Origin: Pseudomonadota bacterium
Lineage (GTDB): Bacteria > Pseudomonadota > Gammaproteobacteria > Burkholderiales > SG8-39
Length of the DNA stretch: 39,154 nt
Direction of reading: 5' to 3'
Assembly (NCBI GenBank): GCA_021813275.1
Contig: JAKALD010000003.1
Location: 1 to 39,154, forward strand
Made by a program: the position numbers and the translations under genes. Positions 18,392 through 27,595 of the stretch are shown here, piece after piece (position 1 is the stretch's first letter; each line of letters begins with the position of its first letter). The notes below the pieces were generated by a model. That model saw only the letters and a program-made list of their open reading frames with translations. It was not told the DNA's origin and searched no databases.

Positions 18392-18561
18392 GCCCCGTGA
18401 CCGCCGCCGAGCCGCTTCACATTCGCTCGCACTCGGGCACGCACATGAGACCTCGCCAACCGCGATCGCGCCGCCGCCGGCATGACCGCCCGCCCGGCTC
18501 CCCGCGGGACCGGACCGTTTCCCCGTGCTACACTGTCCCAACTAGTTAACCAGGTCATCTC

Positions 18562-18810
18562 GTGGACAAGCTGAGCGTATTCGAAGCGAAGGCCCGCTTC
18601 TCGGAGGTCGTCAATCGCGCGCAAGAAGGGAAACAGACGGTCATCACCAAACGTGGCAAGGCGGTCGCGCGCGTCGTTCCCGAGAAGGCGAAGCGCGCCG
18701 AACGCTGGGACCGCTCCGAGGCGATCGGACGGATCGCCGCGTTCAGCAAGACCTGCCGCATCCGCCGCAAAGTGGATCTGCAGAAGCTCATCGAGGAAGG
18801 CCGGCCGTAG
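18562..18810 (+). CDS. Phd/YefM-family antitoxin (VapB-like)
   Basis: MDKLSVFEAKARFSEVVNRAQEGKQTVITKRGKAVARVVP; GTG start, upstream palindrome AACTAGTT at 18540-18547. Confidence 0.9.
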   Translation: MDKLSVFEAKARFSEVVNRAQEGKQTVITKRGKAVARVVPEKAKRAERWDRSEAIGRIAAFSKTCRIRRKVDLQKLIEEGRP

Positions 18811-19211
18811 TGCCGCTCATCGTGGACGCGAGCGTCGCGCTCGCGTGGTTCGTGCGTACCCAGGCGACCGGCTACACGGACCGCATCAGGCGCCACGCGC
18901 GCCGCGAGCGCCTGCACGTCCCCGGCGTCTGGCCCCTGGAATTCACGAACGCGCTCCGGCAGCTCGAACGCCGCAAGCTGCTGACGGCGCAGCAGGTCGA
19001 CACGATCATCGACCTGGTCGAGCCGCTGGACATCGTCGTCCACGGCGAGCCGCCGGAGCGCCGGCGCGTGCTGGCGATCGCCAGGGAGCACGACCTGACG
19101 ACTTACGACGCTGCGTATCTCGATCTCGCGACCGCGCTTCGCTACCCGGTCGCATGCCGGGACGGAGCGCTGCGCAAGGCGCTCCGCGCCGCGGGTTTGA
19201 AGCTCGCGTAG
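18810..19211 (+). CDS. vapC: PIN-domain toxin VapC
   Basis: MPLIVDASVALAWFV...EFTNALRQLERR...DLTTYDAAYLDLA...PVACRDGALRKA; GTG start overlaps the antitoxin stop. Confidence 0.92.
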   Translation: MPLIVDASVALAWFVRTQATGYTDRIRRHARRERLHVPGVWPLEFTNALRQLERRKLLTAQQVDTIIDLVEPLDIVVHGEPPERRRVLAIAREHDLTTYDAAYLDLATALRYPVACRDGALRKALRAAGLKLA

Positions 19212-19227
19212 GCTCGGCCCTGGCGGT

Positions 19228-20526
19228 CTAGGATCGCGCCACCGGCGCGGTGGCAGCTCCCCCGGCCTTCAACGCCGAGTGCACACGCTCCTCAACCCGC
19301 AGCAGCCCCACCGCCTTCAGGAGCTGCGCGTCCTTGCTCGCCGCGAATCGCCGCGCGCTCATCGCCTCGAGCATCTCCGGATAAACGGGATCGGTTTGCG
19401 CCGCGAGCGCCACCTTCACGGACGGACTGATACCCTTGTGCCAGATCGTATGCCCCGCCGGCGTGAGCCACTCGCGCACGGCGAGCATCAGCGCCGAGCC
19501 ATCGCTCAGCTTGAATTCGTTCAGCACCGTCCCGGTGCCGAAGGTCTTCTGGCCCACAACGGTCGCGCGCTTCGCATCCTGCAGCGCGCCGGTGACGATC
19601 TCGGCGGCGCTCGCGGTGCCGCCGTTGACGAGCACCGCCATCGGCAGCTCGAGCGGGTCCTTCTCGTGCTTGGCCGCTACCGCCTGCACGTGCCCCTTGG
19701 CGTCGCGCTCGAGCAGCACGTTGCCGCCGCGCAGGAACTCGCTCGCCACCGAGATCGCCTGGTCGAGCAGCCCGCCCGGGTCGTTACGCAGGTCGAGCAC
19801 CACGGCGCGCGCGCCCGCCTTGCGCAGTGCCGCGATCGCGCGCCGCAGGCTCGCCGCGGTCCCGGTGCTGAAGTCGGCGATGCGCACGTCCGCAACGCGC
19901 GTCCCAGGCACGAGATGCCAGCTCACGCTGTGCACGTGGATCACGGCGCGCACGATCGCGACGCTCCGCGCCTGGTCGCTGCCGGGATCGCGTATGGTCA
20001 GGACCACCTTGCTGTGGACCGGCCCGCGGATCTCGCGCACCACCTCCTGCAGGGTCTCGCCGGTCACGTCCTTGCCGTCGACCTTGAAGATGATGTCGCC
20101 CGCGCGTAATCCCGCCTTCTGCGCCGGCGAGCCGTCGAGCGGCGCGACGACGACCACCTGCTTGCCGCGCATGCGCACTTCGGCGCCGATGCCCGGGAAA
20201 TGGCCCTGCAGCTGCTCGCGCGACTCGCGCACCATGCGCGGCGTGAGGAACACGCTGTGCCCGGTGTCGCCGAGCGAGTCGACCATGCCGGTGATCGCCG
20301 CGTAGGTCATGCGCCGCGGCCGGATCGCCTTGCGATCGACGTAGTGCCGCCCGATGAGGTTCCACGCCTGCCCGATCAGCGCGAAGTCCGGCCCGGCGCC
20401 GCCGGGGTCGGCGAGCACGTTGCGCTCGAGGAGCGCGCCGCCCGCGATCGAGCTCAGCACCAGGCCGAGCAGGCCCGCGAGCGTCAGCCGGTACCAGCCC
20501 GTGCGGCGCGGGTCGTCGTGCGGCAT
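19228..20526 (-). CDS. S41 family C-terminal processing peptidase with PDZ domain
   Basis: PDZ GIGAEVRMRGKQVVVVAPLDGSPAQKAGLRAGDIIFKVDG; DLRNDPGGLLDQAISVASEFL; VLVNGGTASAAEIVTGALQD. Confidence 0.92.
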   Translation of the reverse strand: MPHDDPRRTGWYRLTLAGLLGLVLSSIAGGALLERNVLADPGGAGPDFALIGQAWNLIGRHYVDRKAIRPRRMTYAAITGMVDSLGDTGHSVFLTPRMVRESREQLQGHFPGIGAEVRMRGKQVVVVAPLDGSPAQKAGLRAGDIIFKVDGKDVTGETLQEVVREIRGPVHSKVVLTIRDPGSDQARSVAIVRAVIHVHSVSWHLVPGTRVADVRIADFSTGTAASLRRAIAALRKAGARAVVLDLRNDPGGLLDQAISVASEFLRGGNVLLERDAKGHVQAVAAKHEKDPLELPMAVLVNGGTASAAEIVTGALQDAKRATVVGQKTFGTGTVLNEFKLSDGSALMLAVREWLTPAGHTIWHKGISPSVKVALAAQTDPVYPEMLEAMSARRFAASKDAQLLKAVGLLRVEERVHSALKAGGAATAPVARS

Positions 20527-20570
20527 GCCGGTGGCTCGTCGAGCGCTTTGCAGCGGCAGTCAGGCCGCCG

Positions 20571-20981
20571 TCACTTCGCCGGATGACGGAACAGGCGCGA
20601 GGCGTGCCACAGGTAGAACGTGACGGGCTGCGAGGCGGCGAGCACCTTGCCGTTCGCGTCGAGCAGCTCCGCCTTGAGGGTATGGGCGCCGCGGTCGATG
20701 CCGTGCAGCTGGATCACACCGCCGCTGGTGGGCTTGGGCAGCGCGGTGCCGTCGACGAGCAGGCGCACGCTCCCCCCCGGGTCGCCGCCCGAGCTCTGCA
20801 CCTTGACGGTCACGTCACCGAGGTTGCTGTGGATGGTCTCCTGGTCGGCCGGCTGCACGATCGAAATCTCGGCCGCGCGCGCGAGCGGCGCGGCGGCCAA
20901 AGCGAGAAACGACAGCAGGACGAAAGCTCGAATCCGGCCCTCTCCCAAGAAGCTCCGCCGGTCAGTGCCTTGTGCGCGCAT
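20571..20981 (-). CDS. Secreted protein of unknown function (Ig-like/DUF type)
   Basis: Signal peptide AFVLLSFLALAAAPLARAAE then ISIVQPADQETIHSNLGDVTVKVQ...GVIQLHGIDRGAHTLKAELLDANGKVLAASQPVTFYL. Confidence 0.75.
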   Translation of the reverse strand: MRAQGTDRRSFLGEGRIRAFVLLSFLALAAAPLARAAEISIVQPADQETIHSNLGDVTVKVQSSGGDPGGSVRLLVDGTALPKPTSGGVIQLHGIDRGAHTLKAELLDANGKVLAASQPVTFYLWHASRLFRHPAK

Positions 20982-21027
20982 CTTGCGGCTCCTTTACACA
21001 GCTTGGACCGCGCGGCGCGGCGCGAAT

Positions 21028-22380
21028 TCACCGCTTTTCGCGCCGCGCGAGCACCCGGTCCACGATCGCGCCGGCCTGCCCGAGGTAATTGGCCGGATCG
21101 CACAGCCGCGCGAGTGCCTCGCGGTCGAGGTGCCGCGCGATCTCCGCATCGGCCGCGAGCACCTCGAGCAGCGGCCGGTCCTGACGGATCGCCTCCCTGC
21201 AAAGATCATACACGAGGTCGTGCGCGCGCTCGCGGCCCATGTGCGGCGCAAGCCCCATCATCACGGCCTCCGACACGATGAGGCCGCGGGTGGCCTCGAG
21301 ATTCGCGCGCATGCGCTGCGCGTCGACCTCGAGCCCCGCGAGTACGAACTTCGCCTGCTTGAGCGCCCCGGCGAGGAGGCAGAACGCCTCGGGCAGCACG
21401 ATCCACTCGATCTCCCACGGCCCGGTCGAGCGCTCGTGGTCGGCGACCATGGCGTCGAGCAACGCGGCCGCGTGCTGGCGCAGCACTGCGACGGCGGCGT
21501 GGATATAGCAGCACGAGATGGGATTGCGCTTCTGCGGCATCGTGCTAGAAGACCCGCGCCCGGGCGCGAAGGGCTCGGAGACCTCGCCGACCTCGGTCTG
21601 CATCATGAGCTTCACGTCCATGGAGAGCTTGCCGAGCGTGCCGCCGACGAGGCCGAGGAAGCAGCCCGTCTCGGCAATGCAGTCGCGGATCGTGTGCCAC
21701 GCGATCTGCGGCTGCCCCAGGCCGAGCTCGCGCATCAGCGCCTCCTGGGTCTCCAGCGCGCCGCGCTCGAGCGAGGCGAGCGTGCCCGCCGCGCCGGCGA
21801 ATTCGCCCACAAGGACGCGCGGGCGCAGCTGCGCGAGCCGCTCGCGGTGGCGCTCGATCGCCGCGAGCAGGCCCGCCATCTTGTAGCCGAAGGTCACCGG
21901 AACGGCCTGCTGCAGGTTGCTGCGCCCGGCGAGCGGCGTGTCGCGATGGCGCGCCGCGAGCCGCGCGAGCTCGCCCGAGATGGCGCGCAGCTCCTCGTCG
22001 ACGAGCGCGAGCGAGTCCCGGATCTGGAGCACCGTCGCGGTATCGGTGATGTCCTGGGTGGTCGCGCCCCAGTGGCAGTATTCGCCGAGCCGGTCGCGGC
22101 ACAGCGCGTTCAACTGCGAGACGACCCCGAGCACCGGGTAGCCGATGCGCTCGGTCTGCGCCCGGAGCTTCTGCATGTCGATTCGCTCGATCGCGCAGTG
22201 GCGCGCGATCTCGTCGGCCGCCTCCTGCGGGATGATCCCGAGGCGGCCCTGCACCCGCGCGAGCGCCGCCTCGATCTCGAGGTAGCGGGCGGTGCGGCTC
22301 TCGTCCGACCAGACCCTGCGCATCGCCTCGCTGCTGAACAGGTTGCCGAAGATCGACGAATCGATGATGGTGGCCGCCAC
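21028..22380 (-). CDS. Adenylosuccinate lyase / 3-carboxy-cis,cis-muconate cycloisomerase family lyase
   Basis: Superfamily signature GSSTMPQKRNP, HWGATTQDITDTA. Start placed at GTG 22378-22380 with upstream GGAGAG; the long N-terminal ORF extension is not supported. Confidence 0.9.
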   Translation of the reverse strand: MAATIIDSSIFGNLFSSEAMRRVWSDESRTARYLEIEAALARVQGRLGIIPQEAADEIARHCAIERIDMQKLRAQTERIGYPVLGVVSQLNALCRDRLGEYCHWGATTQDITDTATVLQIRDSLALVDEELRAISGELARLAARHRDTPLAGRSNLQQAVPVTFGYKMAGLLAAIERHRERLAQLRPRVLVGEFAGAAGTLASLERGALETQEALMRELGLGQPQIAWHTIRDCIAETGCFLGLVGGTLGKLSMDVKLMMQTEVGEVSEPFAPGRGSSSTMPQKRNPISCCYIHAAVAVLRQHAAALLDAMVADHERSTGPWEIEWIVLPEAFCLLAGALKQAKFVLAGLEVDAQRMRANLEATRGLIVSEAVMMGLAPHMGRERAHDLVYDLCREAIRQDRPLLEVLAADAEIARHLDREALARLCDPANYLGQAGAIVDRVLARREKR

Positions 22381-22636
22381 GTTGCTCTCCTCCGGATGTG
22401 CGAACCCGCCGCGTCGCCGTGTGGCGACAAGAGAGTCCTTGACCGTCAATACCTTCGCAGATGTGCGGGGATTGCGTCGCCGCCAGGCGACGCGCGCTCT
22501 CCTCGCCGCTGCGCGCGCTTCAGCATAGCGCATTGTTTTCCCGCCGTTATGTCCGCTGGCATGCAATTCGCAAGGAGACCGCGGCCGGCGCGCGCAGCGC
22601 GCCTGCTCTTTCTCGCATCCGTGAAAGGAGAATGCC

Positions 22637-23158
22637 ATGCATGCGACGCAGTCAGGACTGGACCTTGCGCGGCGCGCCGTCGCGCTCCTCGCGCTCGGCG
22701 CGGCCTCGGCGCTCGGCGTCCGCGCGGCGCTCGCCGACAGCACCGCGGCCGCCGCGCACGACTCCGGGGTGCTCAAGCTCTACGACAGCAACGGGGACGG
22801 CAGCGTGTCGCTCAAGGAATGGCTGAGCCACCACGGCTCGGAGCGCGCTTTCCGCGCCGCCGACGCCAACCACGACGGCCGGCTCGACGCCGCCGAGGTC
22901 GTCAAGGCCAATTCCTACGACGATCGCATCCGCGCCGCGGAATTCGCCGGGGACGCGTGGATCACCGCGAAGGTGAAGGCGGCCCTGGTGCAGGACGGCG
23001 CGGTGCCGGTGCTCGGGGTGCAGGTGCAGACGCAGGACGGCACCGTCCAGCTCTCGGGCTTCGTGACGAGCGCGCAGCAGGCGGCACGCGCCGCGCAGAT
23101 CGCCGCGCACGTGGACGGCGTGAAGAAGGTGATCAACTCGCTGGTGGTCAAGTCTTGA
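22637..23158 (+). CDS. Exported EF-hand plus BON domain protein
   Basis: EF loops DSNGDGSVSLKEW and DANHDGRLDAAEV, then BON DAWITAKVKAALVQDGAVPVLGVQVQTQDGTVQLSGFVTSAQQAARAAQIAAHVDGVKKVINSL. Confidence 0.9.
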   Translation: MHATQSGLDLARRAVALLALGAASALGVRAALADSTAAAAHDSGVLKLYDSNGDGSVSLKEWLSHHGSERAFRAADANHDGRLDAAEVVKANSYDDRIRAAEFAGDAWITAKVKAALVQDGAVPVLGVQVQTQDGTVQLSGFVTSAQQAARAAQIAAHVDGVKKVINSLVVKS

Positions 23159-23276
23159 GGCGCCCCGCGGCACCCGCCCGAGCGCCGGCGATGCCGGCCG
23201 CGCGCGGTAAGATGCGCGGGTTCGCGCCGGCCGCCATGCTGCGGCCGCGCCCTGCCCCTGGAGGACCGTCCCCGAC

Positions 23277-23825
23277 ATGGCGTCGTCGATCGGATCGCTC
23301 GCGATCGTCGCCGGCCTCGGCGCCGCGCTGGTGGTCGCGCTGGTCTTTTCGGAGAAGCTCCGCGCCAAGCTCTATCCGCCGGAAAAGTTCTGGCCTTATT
23401 TCGCGCGCCGGGTGCTCAGCCCCGCCGAGCAGCTTCTTTATGGGAGACTGGTCGAGGCGCTACCCGAGCACATGGTGCTCGCGCAGCTGCCGCTCGCGAA
23501 GGTGATCGCGGTCAAGCGGCAGCCGTACGCGGAGACCTGGGCGAACCGCATCGCGCACCGGACGCTCGACTTCGTGGTGTGCCGGCCGGATTCCACGGTG
23601 GTGGCGGCGATCCAGCTCGAGGACCCGGGCCGGCGCGATCCGCTCCCGAGGCAGGCCGATCGCTTCATCGATAACGCGCTCGCCGCGGCCGGCATCGCGC
23701 TGCTGCGCTGGAACGCCGCCGCGCTGCCGAGCGAGGCCGAGATCCGGCGGCTTATCGCGCCCGGCCCGGTGGGCGCTCCGGCCCGGGCGCGCGAGGATCT
23801 GCGCGCTGCCAGATCCCGTCGATGA
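23277..23825 (+). CDS. Membrane-anchored DUF2726-like protein
   Basis: N-terminal TM segment, then LSPAEQLLYGRLVEALPEHMVLAQLPLAKVI...LDFVVCRPDSTVVAAIQLEDPGR. Confidence 0.8.
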   Translation: MASSIGSLAIVAGLGAALVVALVFSEKLRAKLYPPEKFWPYFARRVLSPAEQLLYGRLVEALPEHMVLAQLPLAKVIAVKRQPYAETWANRIAHRTLDFVVCRPDSTVVAAIQLEDPGRRDPLPRQADRFIDNALAAAGIALLRWNAAALPSEAEIRRLIAPGPVGAPARAREDLRAARSRR

Positions 23826-24681
23826 CGGCCGCGCGCGCGGCCTCGCCCGGGGGCTGCAGGCCGTACATGGCGGCGAGCGTGCGCAGCACGCTGTAGTGGT
23901 CGATGCGCTCGGCGTACTTGCCGGGGCGCACGTGCGCGCCCACGAAGAGCGTCGGAATGTGGTTGCGGATCGATCCGTCGTCTTCGTCCCAGGTGAGGAC
24001 CAGCAGGCTGTCGTGCGTGCGCGCCCAGCGCACGTAGCCCTCCAGGTTGCGCTGGAGCCAGCGGTCGCCCGCCGCGATCGCTTCCGCCTGCGGGCCGTCG
24101 TGCATGTCGTTCACCATGTTCGGCACCACGATCGCTACGGTCGGCAGCTTCGCGTAGTCGGCGGGAAACGCGTCGAACGGCAGGTTCGCGGCCGCAGGGA
24201 CGTTGACGCCCTGCCAGTTCACCGCCGGGTTGTGCTTGCGCTCGTAGAGCCCGGCCGCGCAGCCGGCATAGCCCGGATGCGGCAGCGACTCGGAGTAGGT
24301 CGCGAAGCTGTAGCCCTTGGCGAGCAGCTCGCTCGCGAGGTTTGCGCCCGAGAGCACAGCGAGGCAACCGTCGTCGCGCACGCCGTGCGTGCTGCCGGAG
24401 AAAAGCGCCAGGTAGTTCGGCTGGCTGGGGTGCGTGACGGCGTGGGACTGCGTGAAGAGCGCGCCCTCGCGCGCGAGCGCGTTGATGTAAGGCGCCTCTG
24501 GGTTGCCGATGATCTGCCGGAACGCCTTGTTTTCCTCGATCACGATCACGACGTGAGCGGGCCGCGGAAGGGCCTGCGGCTCGGCCGCCGAAGCGGCGAG
24601 CGGAGCCCAGAGTCCCAGGCACAGGGCGGCGGCCGCTGCCAGGGCGCGCGCGGCGCCGAAGGCCCGCTCAGAAGAACTCAT
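23752..24681 (-). CDS. Secreted phosphoesterase family protein (AcpA/phospholipase C-like acid phosphatase)
   Basis: Start ATG 24679-24681 with signal peptide; HVVIVIEENKAFRQIIGNPEAPYINALAREGALFTQSHAVTHPSQPNYLALFSGS...LLVLTWDEDDG. Confidence 0.88.
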   Translation of the reverse strand: MSSSERAFGAARALAAAAALCLGLWAPLAASAAEPQALPRPAHVVIVIEENKAFRQIIGNPEAPYINALAREGALFTQSHAVTHPSQPNYLALFSGSTHGVRDDGCLAVLSGANLASELLAKGYSFATYSESLPHPGYAGCAAGLYERKHNPAVNWQGVNVPAAANLPFDAFPADYAKLPTVAIVVPNMVNDMHDGPQAEAIAAGDRWLQRNLEGYVRWARTHDSLLVLTWDEDDGSIRNHIPTLFVGAHVRPGKYAERIDHYSVLRTLAAMYGLQPPGEAARAAVIDGIWQRADPRAPGPERPPGRAR

Positions 24682-25411
24682 ATTCAATGTGCGCGAGGAA
24701 GGTCTGGCTGGGCGCCGCCGCATTGACGCCGAACACGACCCCGACCCGATACGCGAGCTCGCTGCCGCGGGCGCTCCGCAGCTCGCCGGTGAGCACAGGG
24801 CCGGCCTGGATCGCATTGTCGCTCGGCCGCAGGTACGCCTCGAAGCCCGGCGCGATCGCGGGCGTGATCCGGTAGGTGAGGCTGTAGGCGCTGCGGAACT
24901 CGAATTTCCCGCTGGCGCCCCCGCCGACCTCTTTTTCCCAGATCAGGTTGAGGCGGTGGTTGAAGCGGCCGCTCTGCTTCGCGATGAGCGGCCCGAATTC
25001 GACCGCGTTCGGCACGTCGGGCTGGACGTTGCGCTCGTACGAGAGCAGGAAGCCGACGTCCGCCCAGTACTCGCCCTGCGGGGTGAGCTGGAACACGTTC
25101 TCGAACTCGTTGCCGACGCGCCGCTGACCCTCGCCCGGCTGGCGCGCGTATTCGCCCAGGTAGATCTCGGGACGCCACCAGTCGGTGAAGGCGTGGCCGA
25201 CCGCGATCTCGTAGGCGCGCTCGCCGCTTACCGCCGGATCGCTGTCCCGAACCTGGAAGCCGCGGACTTCGAGCTCCGTCTGCCCTTTGGTGACGTAGGG
25301 CGAGTACACGATGAAATCGTCGGCGCGGCACGCAAGCGGGACGAGCGCCAGCGCCGAAGCGGCGAGCACGGGCCCGAGAGCGGCCTGCCGGAGGGAACGC
25401 ATCGCGCGCAT
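24668..25411 (-). CDS. Outer-membrane beta-barrel protein
   Basis: MRAMRSLRQAALGPVLAASALALVPLACRADDFIVYSPYVTKGQTELEVRGF...THIEYEFF-type ending (AHIEYEFF, C-terminal aromatic); overlaps the phosphoesterase start. Confidence 0.78.
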   Translation of the reverse strand: MRAMRSLRQAALGPVLAASALALVPLACRADDFIVYSPYVTKGQTELEVRGFQVRDSDPAVSGERAYEIAVGHAFTDWWRPEIYLGEYARQPGEGQRRVGNEFENVFQLTPQGEYWADVGFLLSYERNVQPDVPNAVEFGPLIAKQSGRFNHRLNLIWEKEVGGGASGKFEFRSAYSLTYRITPAIAPGFEAYLRPSDNAIQAGPVLTGELRSARGSELAYRVGVVFGVNAAAPSQTFLAHIEYEFF

Positions 25412-25425
25412 CGTCGGACGCGCCG

Positions 25426-25773
25426 CTACTTCGCCGGCGGAGCGACCACGACCCAGCCTTGCATGGACTGGTCGAAGTCGTTGAAGAACTTGTAGCGGCC
25501 GGGCTTGAGCGGACCGATGTACACGGTCACCTGGCTGTGCGCCGGCACCACGATCTCGCGCGACAGGTCGTAGCTCTCGAACTCCGCCGGCAGCGCGCCG
25601 TCGTTGCGGATGAGGAGCTTGACGCGCGTGTTCGCCGGGACCGTCAGCTCGGCGGGCGAGAACTGATGCTTCGTGATGACGAGCTGCTTCGCCGGGATTT
25701 CGTCGGCGAGAGCCGGGGTGCCGAGCCCGAGCGCGAAGCACAGAGCCGGCCACGCCAGGTGCGATTTCGTCAC
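25426..25773 (-). CDS. Periplasmic cupredoxin-domain protein
   Basis: Signal peptide, KQLVITKHQFSPAELTVPANTRVKLLIRNDGALPAEFESYDLSREIVVPAHSQVTVYIGPLKPGRYKFFNDF. Confidence 0.88.
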   Translation of the reverse strand: MTKSHLAWPALCFALGLGTPALADEIPAKQLVITKHQFSPAELTVPANTRVKLLIRNDGALPAEFESYDLSREIVVPAHSQVTVYIGPLKPGRYKFFNDFDQSMQGWVVVAPPAK

Positions 25774-25830
25774 TGCTTTTCTCCAGGCCGCGCGGTCGGC
25801 ATTTGGGCAGCCGGGCGCAGGTAATTAACA

Positions 25831-25883
25831 AGAATAGTTCTCATCATCAGGCCAAGCGGCGTAGTTGTCAATAATTCTCATTT
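25831..25883 (-). promoter_or_regulatory. Two Fur-box-like sites
   Basis: Reverse strand AAATGAGAATTATTG (25869-25883) and ATGATGAGAACTATTCT (25831-25847), upstream of the cupredoxin gene. Confidence 0.6.
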
Positions 25884-25948
25884 GCACTACGGCCGCAAGA
25901 CTGGCAGAGCTTGCGCTCGACAGAGCCGCAAGCTTTTGATTTTTAGTC

Positions 25949-27448
25949 CTAGACGGGCAGACCGAAGTCCACCCCCTCCACAACGTGGTGATCGGCAGCG
26001 ATCGGGAAGGCATCGAGGTCCTTGGTGATCGCCGCGCGCAGGAACGCGTCGACCCACCAGAACACGTCGTGCTCGCGCACCGAGCGCCGGAGCCTGCGCA
26101 TGCGGGCGCGCCGCTCGGCCGCGTCCATCTGGTAGGCAAGGCGAATGGCGTCGGCGACCCCTTCGATGTCGTAGGGATTGACGAGCAGCGCGCCCTTCGC
26201 AAGCTGCACGGCCGCGCCGGCGAACTCCGACAGGATCAGGACGCAGTCCTCCTCGATGCTGCACGCGCAATACTCCTTCGCCACCAGGTTCATGCCGTCC
26301 TTGAGCGGGGTGATGAGCGCGATGTCGGCGGCGCGATAGTAGGCGAGCAGCTCCATCCGCGACAGGCTGCGGTAGGCGTACCACACCGGCACCCAGCCGC
26401 CCGGGCGCGCGAAGCTGCCGTTGATCTTGCCGGTGAGCTGCTCGATCTCGGACTTCAGCCCGCGGTACTCCGCGATGTCCTCGCGGCTCGGCACCACGAC
26501 CTGGATGAGCGAGATGCGCTCGCGCAGCTCGGGGTAGCGCTCGAGCACGTTCTGGAACGCCTTGAGCCGCAGCGGGATGCCCTTGGTGTAGTCGAGCCGG
26601 TCGATGCCGAGGATCAGCTTGCGCTTGGGCAGCAGCGCGTGCAGCTCGCGCGCGCCCGCCGCCACCTCCGCGCTCGCCGCCTGGCGCATGAAGGCGTTGT
26701 AGTCGATGCTGATCGGAAAGGCGCCGATGCGGGTCGTGCGCCCGCGGTGCGTGGCGAGCAGCACCTGGCCGCGCCCCTCGATGCGCGCGTCCTTGAGCAG
26801 CGCGCGCACGCACTGCGTGAAGTTGTGCCGGTCGCGAACCGTCTGCAGCCCGACGAGATCGTACTCGAGCAGCGCCTCGAGCAGCTGCATGCGCCACGGC
26901 AGCTTGAGGAAGATGTCGAGCGGCGGAAACGGGATGTGCAGGAAGAACCCGATGCGCGAGGCCACGTCGAGCCGCCGCAGCTCGGCCGCGACGTTCATCA
27001 GGTGGTAGTCGTGCACCCAGATGAAGTCCTCCTGGCTGCTCGCCTCGCGCACCACGTAGGCGAACTTGCGGTTCACGGTGCAGTAGGCCTGCCAGTAGCC
27101 GGGGTCGAAGTTGCACAGCGACTGCAGGTCGTGGAACAGCGGCCAGATGACCTCGTTGGCGAAGCCCTCGTAGAAGCCGCGCACTTCCTCCGCGGTCAGC
27201 GCGACCCCGCGCAGCGCATAGCCCGCGTCCTCGCTCGCCGCGGCGAGCTCCTGGCTCAGGTCGGGCATCGACTCGGACGCGCCGGGCCATCCGATCCACG
27301 TGCCGCCGCGGTGGCGCAGCACCGGCAGCAGCGCGGTGACCAGTCCGCCGGCGCCGGGCAGCGCGCGCCAGCGCCCGGAGGGCTCGCGGCGGAAGGCGAA
27401 CGGGAGGCGGTTGGACACCACGACCAGCTGTCCGCGTTTGGCTTGCAT
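25949..27448 (-). CDS. otsA: Trehalose-6-phosphate synthase
   Basis: LVVVSNRLPFAF...WIGWPG...FIWVHDYHLM...FFLHIPFPP...GIDRLDYTKGIPLRLKAF...LITPLKDGMNLVAKEY; ATG at 27446-27448. Confidence 0.95.
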   Translation of the reverse strand: MQAKRGQLVVVSNRLPFAFRREPSGRWRALPGAGGLVTALLPVLRHRGGTWIGWPGASESMPDLSQELAAASEDAGYALRGVALTAEEVRGFYEGFANEVIWPLFHDLQSLCNFDPGYWQAYCTVNRKFAYVVREASSQEDFIWVHDYHLMNVAAELRRLDVASRIGFFLHIPFPPLDIFLKLPWRMQLLEALLEYDLVGLQTVRDRHNFTQCVRALLKDARIEGRGQVLLATHRGRTTRIGAFPISIDYNAFMRQAASAEVAAGARELHALLPKRKLILGIDRLDYTKGIPLRLKAFQNVLERYPELRERISLIQVVVPSREDIAEYRGLKSEIEQLTGKINGSFARPGGWVPVWYAYRSLSRMELLAYYRAADIALITPLKDGMNLVAKEYCACSIEEDCVLILSEFAGAAVQLAKGALLVNPYDIEGVADAIRLAYQMDAAERRARMRRLRRSVREHDVFWWVDAFLRAAITKDLDAFPIAADHHVVEGVDFGLPV

Positions 27449-27595
27449 GGCAACAGTCTCCCGAAGTCGTGGACAGGACGCGCCGCGGCGCAAGCGCGCC
27501 GCGCGCAGCCGTCGCGCGGCGCGATCCCGATTATCGCGCAACGCCGGGGCCCGGCGCGCGGCGGCGCGTTATCATGCACGCGGTATTCGCCGCGC

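Noticed and set aside
20620-23505. 961-aa plus-strand ORF
   Set aside because: Spans several genes antisense or out of frame; R/A/E-rich composition without motifs.
25985-27595. N-terminal ~537 codons of ORF 25985-28681
   Set aside because: Antisense to otsA; the true DAHP synthase start is the ATG at 27596.
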